A stretch of DNA of 52,459 nucleotides from positions 1 through 52,459 of the forward strand of contig NZ_CALPDF010000035.1 in NCBI RefSeq assembly GCF_943193175.1, written 5' to 3'. Every line of letters starts with the position of its first letter. Positions within the stretch are counted from its first letter, which is position 1. Of the stretch, positions 26,985-36,415 are shown in pieces. Position numbers and translations under genes: made by a program. The notes under the pieces were generated by a model. The model ran no database searches. It had not been told where the DNA came from and was given only the letters and a program-made list of their open reading frames with translations. The stretch comes from Neobacillus muris (GTDB taxonomy: Bacteria; Bacillota; Bacilli; Bacillales; Cytobacillaceae).

Positions 26985-27001
26985 ATATACTATTCGTATA
27001 T
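26985..27001. promoter_or_regulatory. Operator candidate before the R-M controller gene
   Basis: ATATAC, TATTC and GTATAT make an inverted repeat 20 bases upstream of the GTG start. A second inverted repeat, TTAGAC (27180-27185) and GTCTAA (27200-27205), lies further upstream. Confidence 0.45.
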
Positions 27002-27287
27002 TATAACAATAAAATCGCAATTTCTCAATAATTTATCTTAATAACATGCGATATTTATATATCTTGTTATGTGATTCATATTGGTCAAATCATTTTAATT
27101 TTAAGTCGACTTTGACTTTACAATTTTATTTTAGGTTTTATATTTCATTAATTTATTCAATCATTACAATCCCATACTTTTAGACAAAAAAGTCGAAAAG
27201 TCTAATTGAAAAATCCAAAACTACAGCATTCAGCCTTCTTAAACTTAATACCACTTTCGCTCAGATTTGAGAAAAAGCATAAGCATT

Positions 27288-27328
27288 ACAGCCGTCTTTT
27301 CTAGAAAATAGACAGGCTGTTTTTTTTA
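27288..27328 (+). terminator. Terminator-like hairpin between the two arms of the element
   Basis: ACAGCCGTCT and AGACAGGCTGT pair around an AT-rich loop and are followed by eight Ts. No clear + strand gene ends here, so it may close a small RNA or leader transcript or be a relic. Confidence 0.6.
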
Positions 27329-27832
27329 TTTTAGGGGTTCGAATCAATAGAATTCTTCGCTTATAGATGAGGAAGAAAAATATTTTTAGAAAATCCTCAA
27401 CTAATGTGTTCTACCAAGGCTATAAGGTGAGAGGAAAAATAATCCCCATTAGCTTCCAAGTTAGAAATTTAATGAGGTATTTAGCTAAGGGGTTAATAAT
27501 TTCGGCTATTAGCAGAGGAAAGCAATTCACAGAAATATTTGTTCCGGTACTCAAACTGCAGGCTTGTGTCTTGTGGATGACGAGAGGAAATTACCTTAAA
27601 TAATACTCTTTGGATTTGCCTTTCTTATGCACTACAAAAGAAAGCATAGTTTTCTCTCACTGCTCCTTGACAACTGAATACCCCGAAATGCAAGAGATAT
27701 TTCAAGCAGAATATGCCATGACGATAATTCCGAGCGTATTCCTTGAAAGATAACGAGGTTGTGTCAAACAAGGCAAACCCTCTGGAACAGTAGCGTTTCG
27801 GGTCATTTATAAAAGGCAAGGAGGTGAAATAA
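27329..27832. other. About 500 bases without a convincing gene; possible structured leader of the primase gene
   Basis: The only sizeable frame (27367-27603, 78 codons) has no ribosome site and no family I recognise. From about 27655 to 27810 the sequence carries TTGACAACTGAATA and several short self-complementary parts. It then runs into the AAGGAGG of the primase gene. This looks more like an untranslated leader or a small RNA than coding sequence. Confidence 0.35.
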
Positions 27833-30157
27833 CTGAAAACACAATATGATAACTTGCCGCAGATGCTTAAAGATAATCCTCAGTTTTGCTGTTGGAAATA
27901 TGAAGAGCGAAGTGGTAAAAAGACCAAAGTTCCCTATAACCCGATAACAGGAAAAAGGGCAAAACCAAATCAACGTGGTACATTTAAAGATTTTAGTTCG
28001 GCGGTAGCTGCTATAAGTGATTATGACGGTATCGGATTTTTGGTGGGTAATGACATATGTGTTATCGACTTAGATGATTGCTTTGATAGCAGCGGTAAGC
28101 TTAAGCCTATTTCCCAAAGTGTTGTAGACGCTTTTAGTGGTTGCTATATGGAACACAGTCCATCTGGGAAAGGGTTGCATATTTTCTTTAAGGCCACAGG
28201 CTATGACTTTGACAAAACAAAATACTATATCAACAACAGAAAGCTGGGAGTTGAGGTCTATGTGGCTGGAGCAACAAATCGTTTTGTTACCGTAACAGGC
28301 AATGTATTTGTAGATGGTGATATATCGGAGAAATCGAATGAACTACAGATGATACTAGACAAGTATATGTTGCGTCCTACCCCTGTGAAGCAACTACTGG
28401 ATACAGAAAGCCGATCCTATCTATCTGACAAGTCTGTTATTGAGAAGGCATTAAAATCAGCAAATGGAGAAAAATTCAAAGCATTATGGCAAGGAGATAC
28501 GTCAGGCTATGCTTCTGTAAGTGAAGCTGATTTGGCACTTTGCGGTATGCTGGCATTTTGGTGTGGCAGGGATATTGGACAGATAGACAGACTTTTCCGG
28601 CAGAGCGGCCTAATGCGAGATAAATGGAATAGACCACAGTCCGGCAGTACTTATGGAATGATAACCATAGAAAAAGCAATCGCAAATGCTACTGAGATAT
28701 ACAAACCGGGTGGTATACATTCATCAGCTACAGAAGATTTTGGTGAATGTTCCCTTGCTGGCTTTAAGCCTGAGAGTAACGATCGCTACCCTTGGACGGA
28801 TATTGGGGCAAGCAGGTTGTTTGCTGATTATTATAAGTCTTTTGCCCGATATGTTCCTGAAAGGAAAATGTGGTTTTGCTATGAGAATGGCATTTGGATT
28901 CCTGATGTCGGTAATCTCAAAGTAATGGAAATGTGTAAATCATTGGCTAATCAACTGCTAACCTATGCTTTGACTATTCAGGATGAACATCAAAGAAAGG
29001 CATACATTGACTATTGCCGAAAGTGGCAGTCAAGAAGATACCGAGAAACGGTGCTTAAGGATGCACAGAGCGTATATCCCATATCAATGGCTGAATTTGA
29101 CCAAGACCCGCAGGTACTCAACTGTGCCAATGGAACCTTGTTTTTAACATCCATGGATTTTCATCCCCACAACAGCGAGGACAGACTTACAAAGATATCT
29201 GGCGTTAAATATGACCCAGAAGCAAAAAGCGAGCGATGGAATAGATTTATTCATGAGATTATGAGCGGAGATGAGGAAAAGGCAAAATTCCTCCAAAAGG
29301 CCTTTGGCTACAGTATCAGCGGAGACACTCGGTATGAATGCCTGTTTGTTCTCTATGGTGCTACAACTCGAAATGGTAAAGGTACGCTATGTGAGAGCAT
29401 TCTTAAGGTATTAGGCAGTTATGGCTGTACCGCAAGGCCAGAGACTATCAGTCTGAAAAAGAACAATAACAGTTCAAGTCCAAGTGAAGATATTGCCCGG
29501 CTTGCAGGAGTACGCTTTGTGAATATCTCCGAACCTAGCAGAGGACTTGTCTTAAATGCTGCACAGGTAAAAAGCATGACGGGTGGTGACACCATTAACG
29601 CAAGGTTTCTACATGAGAATTCTTTTGACTTTTCGCCAAAGTTTAAGCTGTATATCAACACCAATTATCTGCCCGTTATTACGGATATGACGCTGTTTTC
29701 TAGTGGCAGAGTGGTGATTATTCCTTTTGAACGACACTTCGATGAAAGCGAGCAGGATAAAAACCTAAAACGTGAATTCGCCAAACCGAAGAATCAGAGT
29801 GCTATCCTCAACTGGCTAATTGAAGGCTATCAGTTGTTAAAGAAGGAAGGCTTGACTTTACCTGATTCTGTTAAGACAGCAACGGAGGCTTATAAACGTG
29901 ACAGCGATAAAATAGCATTATTTTTCGAGGATGCCTTGGAGGAAAGTCCTAACAGTGAGGTGCGGACATCCGAAGTGTATGCCCGGTATCAGCGGTGGTG
30001 TAGTGCCAATGGATGTTATTCGGAGAATGCAAGAAACTTTAAACAAGCATTAACAGCTATTGCCCGTGTAGAACGGAAACGACCACGTTCTGGTGGTGGA
30101 ATGACCACAATGCTTATCGGATATAAGCTGACTGAAGAAGAATTTCTTCTTATTTAA
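27833..30157 (+). CDS. P4-type primase-helicase (prim-pol, D5_N and SF3 helicase)
   Basis: The product is about 774 residues. It has an N-terminal AEP primase-polymerase domain (GIGFLVGNDICVIDLDDCF near 60-78, HSPSGKGLHIFFK near 108). A D5_N/PriCT region follows, then an SF3 helicase with Walker A GATTRNGKGT near 508-517 and the RFVNISEPSRG and KLYINTNYLP motifs. Such proteins start replication of satellite phages and plasmids. AAGGAGG is 8 bases before CTG at 27833; no ATG, GTG or TTG is placed properly, and the next in-frame TTG (27854) has no ribosome site. I therefore infer a rare CTG start. An iteron-flanked hairpin follows the gene. Confidence 0.85.
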   Translation: MKTQYDNLPQMLKDNPQFCCWKYEERSGKKTKVPYNPITGKRAKPNQRGTFKDFSSAVAAISDYDGIGFLVGNDICVIDLDDCFDSSGKLKPISQSVVDAFSGCYMEHSPSGKGLHIFFKATGYDFDKTKYYINNRKLGVEVYVAGATNRFVTVTGNVFVDGDISEKSNELQMILDKYMLRPTPVKQLLDTESRSYLSDKSVIEKALKSANGEKFKALWQGDTSGYASVSEADLALCGMLAFWCGRDIGQIDRLFRQSGLMRDKWNRPQSGSTYGMITIEKAIANATEIYKPGGIHSSATEDFGECSLAGFKPESNDRYPWTDIGASRLFADYYKSFARYVPERKMWFCYENGIWIPDVGNLKVMEMCKSLANQLLTYALTIQDEHQRKAYIDYCRKWQSRRYRETVLKDAQSVYPISMAEFDQDPQVLNCANGTLFLTSMDFHPHNSEDRLTKISGVKYDPEAKSERWNRFIHEIMSGDEEKAKFLQKAFGYSISGDTRYECLFVLYGATTRNGKGTLCESILKVLGSYGCTARPETISLKKNNNSSSPSEDIARLAGVRFVNISEPSRGLVLNAAQVKSMTGGDTINARFLHENSFDFSPKFKLYINTNYLPVITDMTLFSSGRVVIIPFERHFDESEQDKNLKREFAKPKNQSAILNWLIEGYQLLKKEGLTLPDSVKTATEAYKRDSDKIALFFEDALEESPNSEVRTSEVYARYQRWCSANGCYSENARNFKQALTAIARVERKRPRSGGGMTTMLIGYKLTEEEFLLI

Positions 30158-30163
30158 ACACAG

Positions 30164-30251
30164 TGTAGCAGCTTGTAGCAAGAAAAACAGGTTATATAAA
30201 AAATCACTCTCGTATAGAGAGTTTAGTTTTTACCTGCTACATCTTGCTACA
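30164..30251. other. Candidate replication origin: iterons flanking a hairpin
   Basis: Two direct copies of TGTAGCA (30164-30170 and 30174-30180) face two inverted copies (TGCTACA, 30235-30241 and 30245-30251), each pair at 10-base spacing. Between them lie an AT-rich stretch and the hairpin ACTCTC-GTATA-GAGAGT (30206-30222). The placement directly after a P4-type primase-helicase fits an origin bound by that protein, as iterons are for P4 alpha. A paired transcription terminator is the alternative. Confidence 0.5.
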
Positions 30252-30429
30252 AAGCTTAAAAACACTAAAACACTGGATACAACTCCATGTGTTGATACCT
30301 GCCCCTAGGGGAGGTCAAATCTCCACACCTTTTCATCTGGATAACGGGCGTGGGGCAACGCGTAAAAAAACGCGGTTTCAAACGGGGTATATACCCCACA
30401 ATCCATTTTAATTTAGGAGGTAAAGGATT
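30252..30429. other. Non-coding, palindrome-rich region before the capsid gene
   Basis: It contains CCCCTAGGGG (30302-30311), CGCGT-A6-ACGCG (30359-30374) and the perfect 14-base palindrome GGGGTATATACCCC (30384-30397). From memory, GC-rich stretches of this general kind lie before terminase genes in clostridial prophages, so it may be a relic of a packaging region; this was not checked. No open frame of interest. Confidence 0.4.
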
Positions 30430-31329
30430 ATGGCAACATCAACAACTTATAATAGAGCGTTTTGGAATGTTATGAAAGGAAAAGAAGAAAATAATCAAAA
30501 TCTAAGCGAGGGCTTTGATAATGCAGGAGCCTATGTCGCACCAGACGAGTTCCGAGAAGGCTTTAACACTGCTTTGGCAAAGGAGAATATATTCCGCAGA
30601 TTTGCTACTGTTATCAATCTATCTTCTGCAGAAGGTAAAATTCAAGCGGTATCCTCAACGGGTACAGCAGATTGGGTTGAAGACGGAGATCCAATCCCCG
30701 AAAGTGCTGATACATTTACACAGTTTCTGGTGAAATCATACAAGCTGGCATCTCTTGTCAAGCTAAACCGCTCATTCGTCACCGATATGAACTTTAATCT
30801 TGAAAAATATCTGATGGGTGATTTTGCGAAGCGTTTTGGCAAGGCTGAGGAAAATGCATTGCTTAATGGAAATGGCACAACTCAGCCAACAGGTATCCTT
30901 ACGGCAGACGCAGATGTAACTACAGCAGACAATAGTACCATCTCTTTTGATGAGATCATCTCTCTGTATTTTTCATTAAAAGATGAATACCGAAATAACG
31001 CTGTGTTTATCATGCATGATAATACAGCCATGCTTCTTAGAACCCTTAAAGATACAAGCGGTAGTTATCTGTGGAATTCTTCGGATAACACCATCTTCGG
31101 AAAACCTGTAGTTACCTCTCCATATATGCCTACAGTATCAGCAGGAGCAAAAAGCATTGTATTTGGAGATTTATCATACTACTGGCTGATTGAACGTCAA
31201 CCAATAACGATAAAAAAATTAAGTGAGTTATATGCATTGCAGGGGCAAATCGGATTTTCTGCTTACGAGAGATTGGATGGGAAGTTGATTCAACCGGATG
31301 CTCTGAAAATATTACAAATAAAAGCTTAA
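30430..31329 (+). CDS. HK97-fold phage major capsid protein, short form
   Basis: This 299-residue protein of the HK97 gp5 family has GAYVAPDEFREGF (about 32-44), NIFRRFATVI, GTADWVEDGDPIPES, LASLVKLNRSFVTD and NGNGTTQPTGIL, and ends with VFGDLSYYWLIER and IGFSAYERLDGKLI. Usual relatives are near 390 residues with an N-terminal delta (scaffold) domain of about 100 residues; here the protein begins close to the mature start. TTTAGGAGG lies 8-9 bases before the ATG, so this looks like a designed start rather than a truncation. No protease, portal, terminase or tail gene is nearby. It may form small capsids, interfere with a helper phage, or be a relic. Confidence 0.88.
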   Translation: MATSTTYNRAFWNVMKGKEENNQNLSEGFDNAGAYVAPDEFREGFNTALAKENIFRRFATVINLSSAEGKIQAVSSTGTADWVEDGDPIPESADTFTQFLVKSYKLASLVKLNRSFVTDMNFNLEKYLMGDFAKRFGKAEENALLNGNGTTQPTGILTADADVTTADNSTISFDEIISLYFSLKDEYRNNAVFIMHDNTAMLLRTLKDTSGSYLWNSSDNTIFGKPVVTSPYMPTVSAGAKSIVFGDLSYYWLIERQPITIKKLSELYALQGQIGFSAYERLDGKLIQPDALKILQIKA

Positions 31330-31404
31330 ATAATGGATTAGGCACTGAGTCATCAATTCGGCTCAGTGCCAGTTCCATCAAAACATCGGACAGGAGGTCA
31401 CGAT

Positions 31405-31608
31405 ATGGAAAATCAAAGTAACAGCCGCACAACCAAATCCGATATCGGAGGTACGGTCTATGTGGTGGAATCACGAGTAAGTGATTCAGCAAAGGAAAGT
31501 GCATATTCCAAGCTGAAACGACTGATTACAGTCAACGCAAAAAACCTTTCAAAGTTATCTGATAGTTCATATAAACCCACGGAAATCAACTCGACTTCTT
31601 CAAGGTAG
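31405..31608 (+). CDS. tnpW: TnpW-like small transposon protein
   Basis: This 67-residue protein contains TTKSDIGGTVYVVESRVSDS and then KESAYSKLKRLI. That resembles the short TnpW proteins found with TnpX-type recombinases in clostridial mobilisable transposons (IGxxxYxV...SxxxKExxxxKxxRLI). The function is unknown. AGGAGG lies 7 bases before the ATG at 31405; a longer frame from 31366 lacks a ribosome site. It lies about 57 bases before the recombinase gene. Its serine-rich C-terminal tail (KPTEINSTSSR) is unlike most homologues. Confidence 0.65.
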   Translation: MENQSNSRTTKSDIGGTVYVVESRVSDSAKESAYSKLKRLITVNAKNLSKLSDSSYKPTEINSTSSR

Positions 31609-33318
<1,710 letters not shown>

Positions 33319-33322
33319 ACGA

Positions 33323-33365
33323 AAAAACGGCATAGCCGAATATCAACGACTATGCCGAATTTTTC
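33323..33365 (+). terminator. Terminator of the recombinase gene
   Basis: CGGCATAG (33328-33335) and CTATGCCG (33350-33357) form a perfect stem followed by AATTTTTC. A second small hairpin, GACCG/CGGTC, lies at 33387-33406 near the element end. Confidence 0.75.
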
Positions 33366-33430
33366 AGGAATTATAAATCCCTATCTGACCGCTCCTAAAG
33401 ACGGTCTATTACTATTTAACACAATCTAGC

Positions 33431-33437
33431 GAAAAAC
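33431..33437. repeat. Right attachment-site core (attR candidate)
   Basis: GAAAAAC recurs here, identical to 21822-21828. The bases that follow read, in one frame, EKRACEHRK and then, after a one-base shift, MHQKVIQRYEELF, which is marR-like. Confidence 0.5.
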
Positions 33438-33456
33438 GAGCCTGTGAGCATAGAAA

Positions 33457-33585
33457 ATGCATCAAAAAGTAATCCAGCGTTATGAAGAGTTATTCAATAA
33501 ATTTACGGAAGAGGAATTGTGTGTCATTATCCGGTTTATGTCTGAGTGGACGAATCAAATAAAGAAACCAGATATAATGGAATGA
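33457..33585 (+). pseudogene. 3' part of the split marR gene
   Basis: These 42 codons, starting at MHQKVIQRYEELFNKF and ending FMSEWTNQIKKPDIME, form the C-terminal dimerisation helices of a MarR protein and lack any DNA-binding domain. They complete the fragment at 21509-21820. The upstream marR-like codons (from 33431) are one base out of frame, so the gene also shows decay. Its stop codon overlaps the start of the DUF2798 gene (ATGA), which preserves the original operon order. Confidence 0.8.
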
Positions 33586-33851
33586 TGGCTGAAAGAATGA
33601 TTGCATTGAAAATAAATAAAGAATATGAGCATATAATCTTTACGAGTTTAATGGGTTTGGGGATTTCCTTTTTCATTTCTTTTGTTTTAGTTTCCATCAA
33701 TATCGGCTTTACTGACATGTTTATGGCAACGTGGTTAAGAATGTGGAGCGAGGCATTTATCTGTGCCGTTCCGTGTGCTTATTTTTTTCCAAAGGGTATT
33801 AGAAAGATCATGAAAGGAATCACTTTTGTAGACAAGAAAAAATCTTTTTGA
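33582..33851 (+). CDS. DUF2798 small membrane protein
   Basis: This roughly 89-residue protein has two predicted membrane helices. KEYEHIIFTSLMGLGISFF and INIGFTDMF followed by WLRMW are typical of DUF2798, whose function is unknown. The tandem ATG at 33582/33585 overlaps the marR stop codon, so translation was coupled to marR. The mobile element has separated it from the marR promoter and operator at 21469. Its expression must now come from read-through of the recombinase or from an internal promoter. Confidence 0.8.
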   Translation: MMAERMIALKINKEYEHIIFTSLMGLGISFFISFVLVSINIGFTDMFMATWLRMWSEAFICAVPCAYFFPKGIRKIMKGITFVDKKKSF

Positions 33852-33904
33852 GGACTTTTTCAAAAAGGTCTGCTCTAACTGAACGTTGATTTTCTGTGCA
33901 TGAA

Positions 33905-34095
33905 AAATAAGCGGAATTTTTCCGTTTATATTGAGAAATATGGGTATTTCCCTAAAAATAAGAGAGTTTTTTCCGCTTATTGTATCAAAATCAATGAATT
34001 TTGGATTATTTAGAGACGTTAAGCGGAATTTCTCCGCTTATATCAGCTTCATAAGTCCCCTTTATCTACAATAGACGGAAATTCTCCCCCTATTC
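33905..34095. repeat. AAGCGGAAnnnTCCGCTT palindromic repeats
   Basis: AAGCGGAATTTCTCCGCTTA at 34020 is a near-perfect hairpin. Degenerate copies lie at about 33909 (AAGCGGAATTTTTCCGTTTA), 33963 (half site TTTTTTCCGCTTAT) and 34075 (AGACGGAAATTCTCC). No gene lies between 33852 and 34150. Confidence 0.65.
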
Positions 34096-34150
34096 CATTC
34101 TCATACCTACACGGAAATCAACAAGGAACCCTAAGGCGAACTACTTTCCC

Positions 34151-34519
34151 TTATCTTTCTACCAATTCCAGCTTCTCGCCATTCGGTCCTTGGAAAAAGG
34201 CGATTTTCACAGTATCATTTAGAATGCTCCGAGGTGCTTCATCTACCAATTTGACGCCTGCTTCTTTCAAGCGTGCGAGTTCCGTTTCAATGTTTTCAAC
34301 CGTAAAGGCCAAGTGGTTCACGATTCCTTCTTTTTCAACCGGACCGCCTTTGACGAGTTCCACCTCGACACTTGGCTGCTCTGGAAAAAATAAAAAGGCT
34401 AGCTCGACCGTGTCATTTAACCATTGTCTATTTCTTAATTCCAAACCGAGGACGTTTTGATAGAACGTCAAAGACTCGTCCATGTCATTGACCATAATTC
34501 CCACATGTTCCATTTTCAT
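34151..34519 (-). CDS. VOC family (glyoxalase-like) protein
   Basis: This 122-residue protein has two beta-alpha-beta-beta-beta repeats. It begins MEHVGIMVNDMDESLTFYQN, has NHLAFTV at the start of the second repeat and ends with FFQGPNGEKLELVE. Likely metal ligands are His5, Glu near 54, His near 69 and Glu near 118, as in lactoylglutathione lyase and methylmalonyl-CoA epimerase. All four seem present, so an active metalloenzyme is plausible. The substrate is unknown. AGGAGG lies before the start, and the gene stands alone. Confidence 0.82.
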   Translation of the reverse strand: MKMEHVGIMVNDMDESLTFYQNVLGLELRNRQWLNDTVELAFLFFPEQPSVEVELVKGGPVEKEGIVNHLAFTVENIETELARLKEAGVKLVDEAPRSILNDTVKIAFFQGPNGEKLELVER

Positions 34520-34697
34520 CCTGAATTCCTCCTAACGGAAAATTTTACTATTCTATCATAGTCTTTTTTTGATTTTTCCAAAAGCACGGCGAACTGTAAT
34601 CTATCTAAAGGATAGGATGGTTAAAGAAGGAATAATCGAAAAGAAAGACGAAATAAAGAGACAAAGAAAATTTTTTTCGAAAGGAGCAGGAGGCTTC

Positions 34698-35000
34698 ATG
34701 GCTTCAAAAAGAAGTATTTGGTCAACCATTCTCAGTCTGGCAGGGGTACTATTATTTATTTCCAGTTATTATATCGCTGACGACCCTGCTGAACCAGCTT
34801 CTTACGAAAAAATAGTTATTAAATGGTTCTTCTTTTCATCCTTTGGCTTTATGATCGCCAGCATTTATATGGGGATCTTGGGAATGAAAAAGAAGGAAAA
34901 AGGTTTGCTTAAATATACGGCCTTCTTGGTTGTCATCATCCTGATTATTGGAATGGCCATACAGCCTATTCTTATGGCGTTGTTCGGCTTTGGCGGATAA
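34698..35000 (+). CDS. Small three-helix membrane protein of unknown function
   Basis: This roughly 100-residue protein begins MASKRSIWSTILSLAG, with hydrophobic stretches at about 8-27, 43-65 and 75-95. I do not recognise the family. The ATG at 34698 follows AAAGGAGCAGGAGG; the longer in-frame extension to 34569 is highly charged and has no ribosome site. It converges on the next small membrane protein gene. Confidence 0.6.
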   Translation: MASKRSIWSTILSLAGVLLFISSYYIADDPAEPASYEKIVIKWFFFSSFGFMIASIYMGILGMKKKEKGLLKYTAFLVVIILIIGMAIQPILMALFGFGG

Positions 35001-35034
35001 AACAGCCGCCAAATAGGAAAACTTCGTCCCAGCC

Positions 35035-35325
35035 TTATCCTCGAATCCAGCTCACTAATTTTATAACCATCCCGGCGATGATGTAAATAATCCCATTCCC
35101 CACAATGATCATCCCGATAAAGGCAGCTGCAATCGCCCCTCCCTCACCGGTGCTCCCCAGTTTCACGAAGACAGCTCCTAAGGAAAAGGCTAAAAGGGGC
35201 CCAAGAATCCCGATGATGATCCCTGACCAGAAAAAATGCAGTTTCTTCTTTATATGTAACTGTATGGCTCCACCATTAATCAACGTCAGCAAGAGCAGAA
35301 TGATCAGCCAAATGACTCCATCCAT
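35035..35325 (-). CDS. Small membrane protein of unknown function
   Basis: This 96-residue protein has three hydrophobic segments (about 3-22, 30-55 and 63-92), the second and third glycine-rich. It is not recognised as a family member. GGGGGA lies just before the ATG. It is convergent with the previous gene, with only 34 bases between the two stops. Confidence 0.6.
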   Translation of the reverse strand: MDGVIWLIILLLLTLINGGAIQLHIKKKLHFFWSGIIIGILGPLLAFSLGAVFVKLGSTGEGGAIAAAFIGMIIVGNGIIYIIAGMVIKLVSWIRG

Positions 35326-35358
35326 TGCAGCATCCCCCTATGAATTGTATTTATTTTC

Positions 35359-35404
35359 CTAATAACATTGTATAACTATGTACATTGTTATACAATGTTA
35401 TTAG
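35359..35404. promoter_or_regulatory. 18-bp perfect inverted repeat before padR
   Basis: The left arm CTAATAACATTGTATAAC (35359-35376) and the right arm GTTATACAATGTTATTAG (35387-35404) are exact complements around a 10-base spacer. The arms contain TTGTATAAC/GTTATACAA and lie just before the padR ribosome site, as expected for autogenous PadR repression. Confidence 0.75.
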
Positions 35405-35425
35405 CAAGATTTGGAGGAGATTTTT

Positions 35426-35752
35426 ATGGATAGGGAATTGCTGAAAGGGAGCATTGAGATCTTATTGCTGTCTTTGTTAGTTGAGAGTGATAGTTATGGA
35501 TATGAAATGACCAAAAGGCTACGGGTATTAAGTGAAGATGCCTACCACATGAATGAGGGCACCCTCTATCCGGCTTTAAAACGCTTAGAGAGTAAAGGGT
35601 GCGTGACATCTTATTGGAGCCAGCAGCCCGATGGAACACGAAGGAAATACTATTCTATTACGGACACGGGCCATCAGGTGCTTTCGGAAAAACTGCAGAA
35701 CTGGAAGCAAATCAATCGGTTAATTGATCGAACGTTAGGGGGATTAACATGA
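35426..35752 (+). CDS. PadR family transcriptional regulator
   Basis: This 108-residue short PadR protein (subfamily 2) has the winged helix LLKGSIEILLLSLL, SYGYEMTKRL and MNEGTLYPALKRLESKG, then the wing DGTRRKYYSITDTG and one C-terminal dimer helix. The ATG at 35426 has GGAGGA 7 bases upstream. It overlaps the next gene by 4 bases (ATGA), which is the standard pair of a PadR repressor with its membrane target. A long inverted repeat upstream is its likely operator. Confidence 0.9.
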   Translation: MDRELLKGSIEILLLSLLVESDSYGYEMTKRLRVLSEDAYHMNEGTLYPALKRLESKGCVTSYWSQQPDGTRRKYYSITDTGHQVLSEKLQNWKQINRLIDRTLGGLT

Positions 35753-36402
35753 ATGAATTGGAGCGATACTTGCGGCAGGTCCTGGCTGACTTGCCTCGGG
35801 AGGAACGGGAGGACATGCATGAGGAGTTATATGCCCATCTAATGGAACATAGGAACGACTTGATGGGTCAAGGATATTCGGAAGCGGAGGCAGTCGATCT
35901 GGTGATCCAATCCTTCGGGAATGAGACAAGCATCAATCACGAATTGAAGCGGGCCATGTTCCCTTGGTTGAAGATTGTCCGGTTTGTCTGGAGCGTCTTC
36001 TTTGTCACCGCATTTTTATGTCTGGTCTCGTATGGGACGATGGAATTTTATCATCCGGAATTTCCGAATACGCTGCCAATGGAAAGTATTGTAGGGGGAT
36101 TCTTCATTGTCGTGTTTCTGGCTGTGGCGGCCGAAGCCATTTACGAAGCGGTCAACCAGCAATGGAACGTGAAGTGGCTTCGAAACCCATGGCTGTTCTT
36201 TTTGGCGCCCTCCCTGCTGTTTGGGGCTATTGAGTCTCGATCATGGTTCAACCACCCGGACCAATATCCAGATGGCCTATGGCTTGATTTGTTCGCCATC
36301 CCCATTGGGGCATTTGCCTATCTCCTGGCAAGACAGTTTTTTACCGTGCTGTTTTTGAACAAAACAGGAGCTAAGAATAAGCGGAGGCGGTTGATTCGCT
36401 GA
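35749..36402 (+). CDS. Permease-prefix-domain membrane protein (PadR partner)
   Basis: This 217-residue protein starts with a helical permease-prefix domain at about 1-70 (LERYLRQVLADLP, HLMEHRNDLMGQGYSEAEAV). This is the small domain that often precedes FtsX-type or DUF1700 proteins. Four or so membrane helices follow, with a basic C-terminus. The function is unknown, but the family is regularly encoded with PadR and responds to envelope stress or antibiotics. Coupled translation to padR is clear from the ATGA overlap. Confidence 0.75.
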   Translation: MNELERYLRQVLADLPREEREDMHEELYAHLMEHRNDLMGQGYSEAEAVDLVIQSFGNETSINHELKRAMFPWLKIVRFVWSVFFVTAFLCLVSYGTMEFYHPEFPNTLPMESIVGGFFIVVFLAVAAEAIYEAVNQQWNVKWLRNPWLFFLAPSLLFGAIESRSWFNHPDQYPDGLWLDLFAIPIGAFAYLLARQFFTVLFLNKTGAKNKRRRLIR

Positions 36403-36415
36403 GAATGGAATGGAT

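Noticed and set aside
27367..27603. 78-codon gene before the primase
   Set aside because: It has no ribosome site, no recognisable domain and a low-complexity beginning; kept only as part of the non-coding description.
30430..31329. Encapsulin nanocompartment shell
   Set aside because: The motifs fit phage HK97-type major capsid proteins more closely and no cargo enzyme is next to it. The idea is kept only as a remote alternative.
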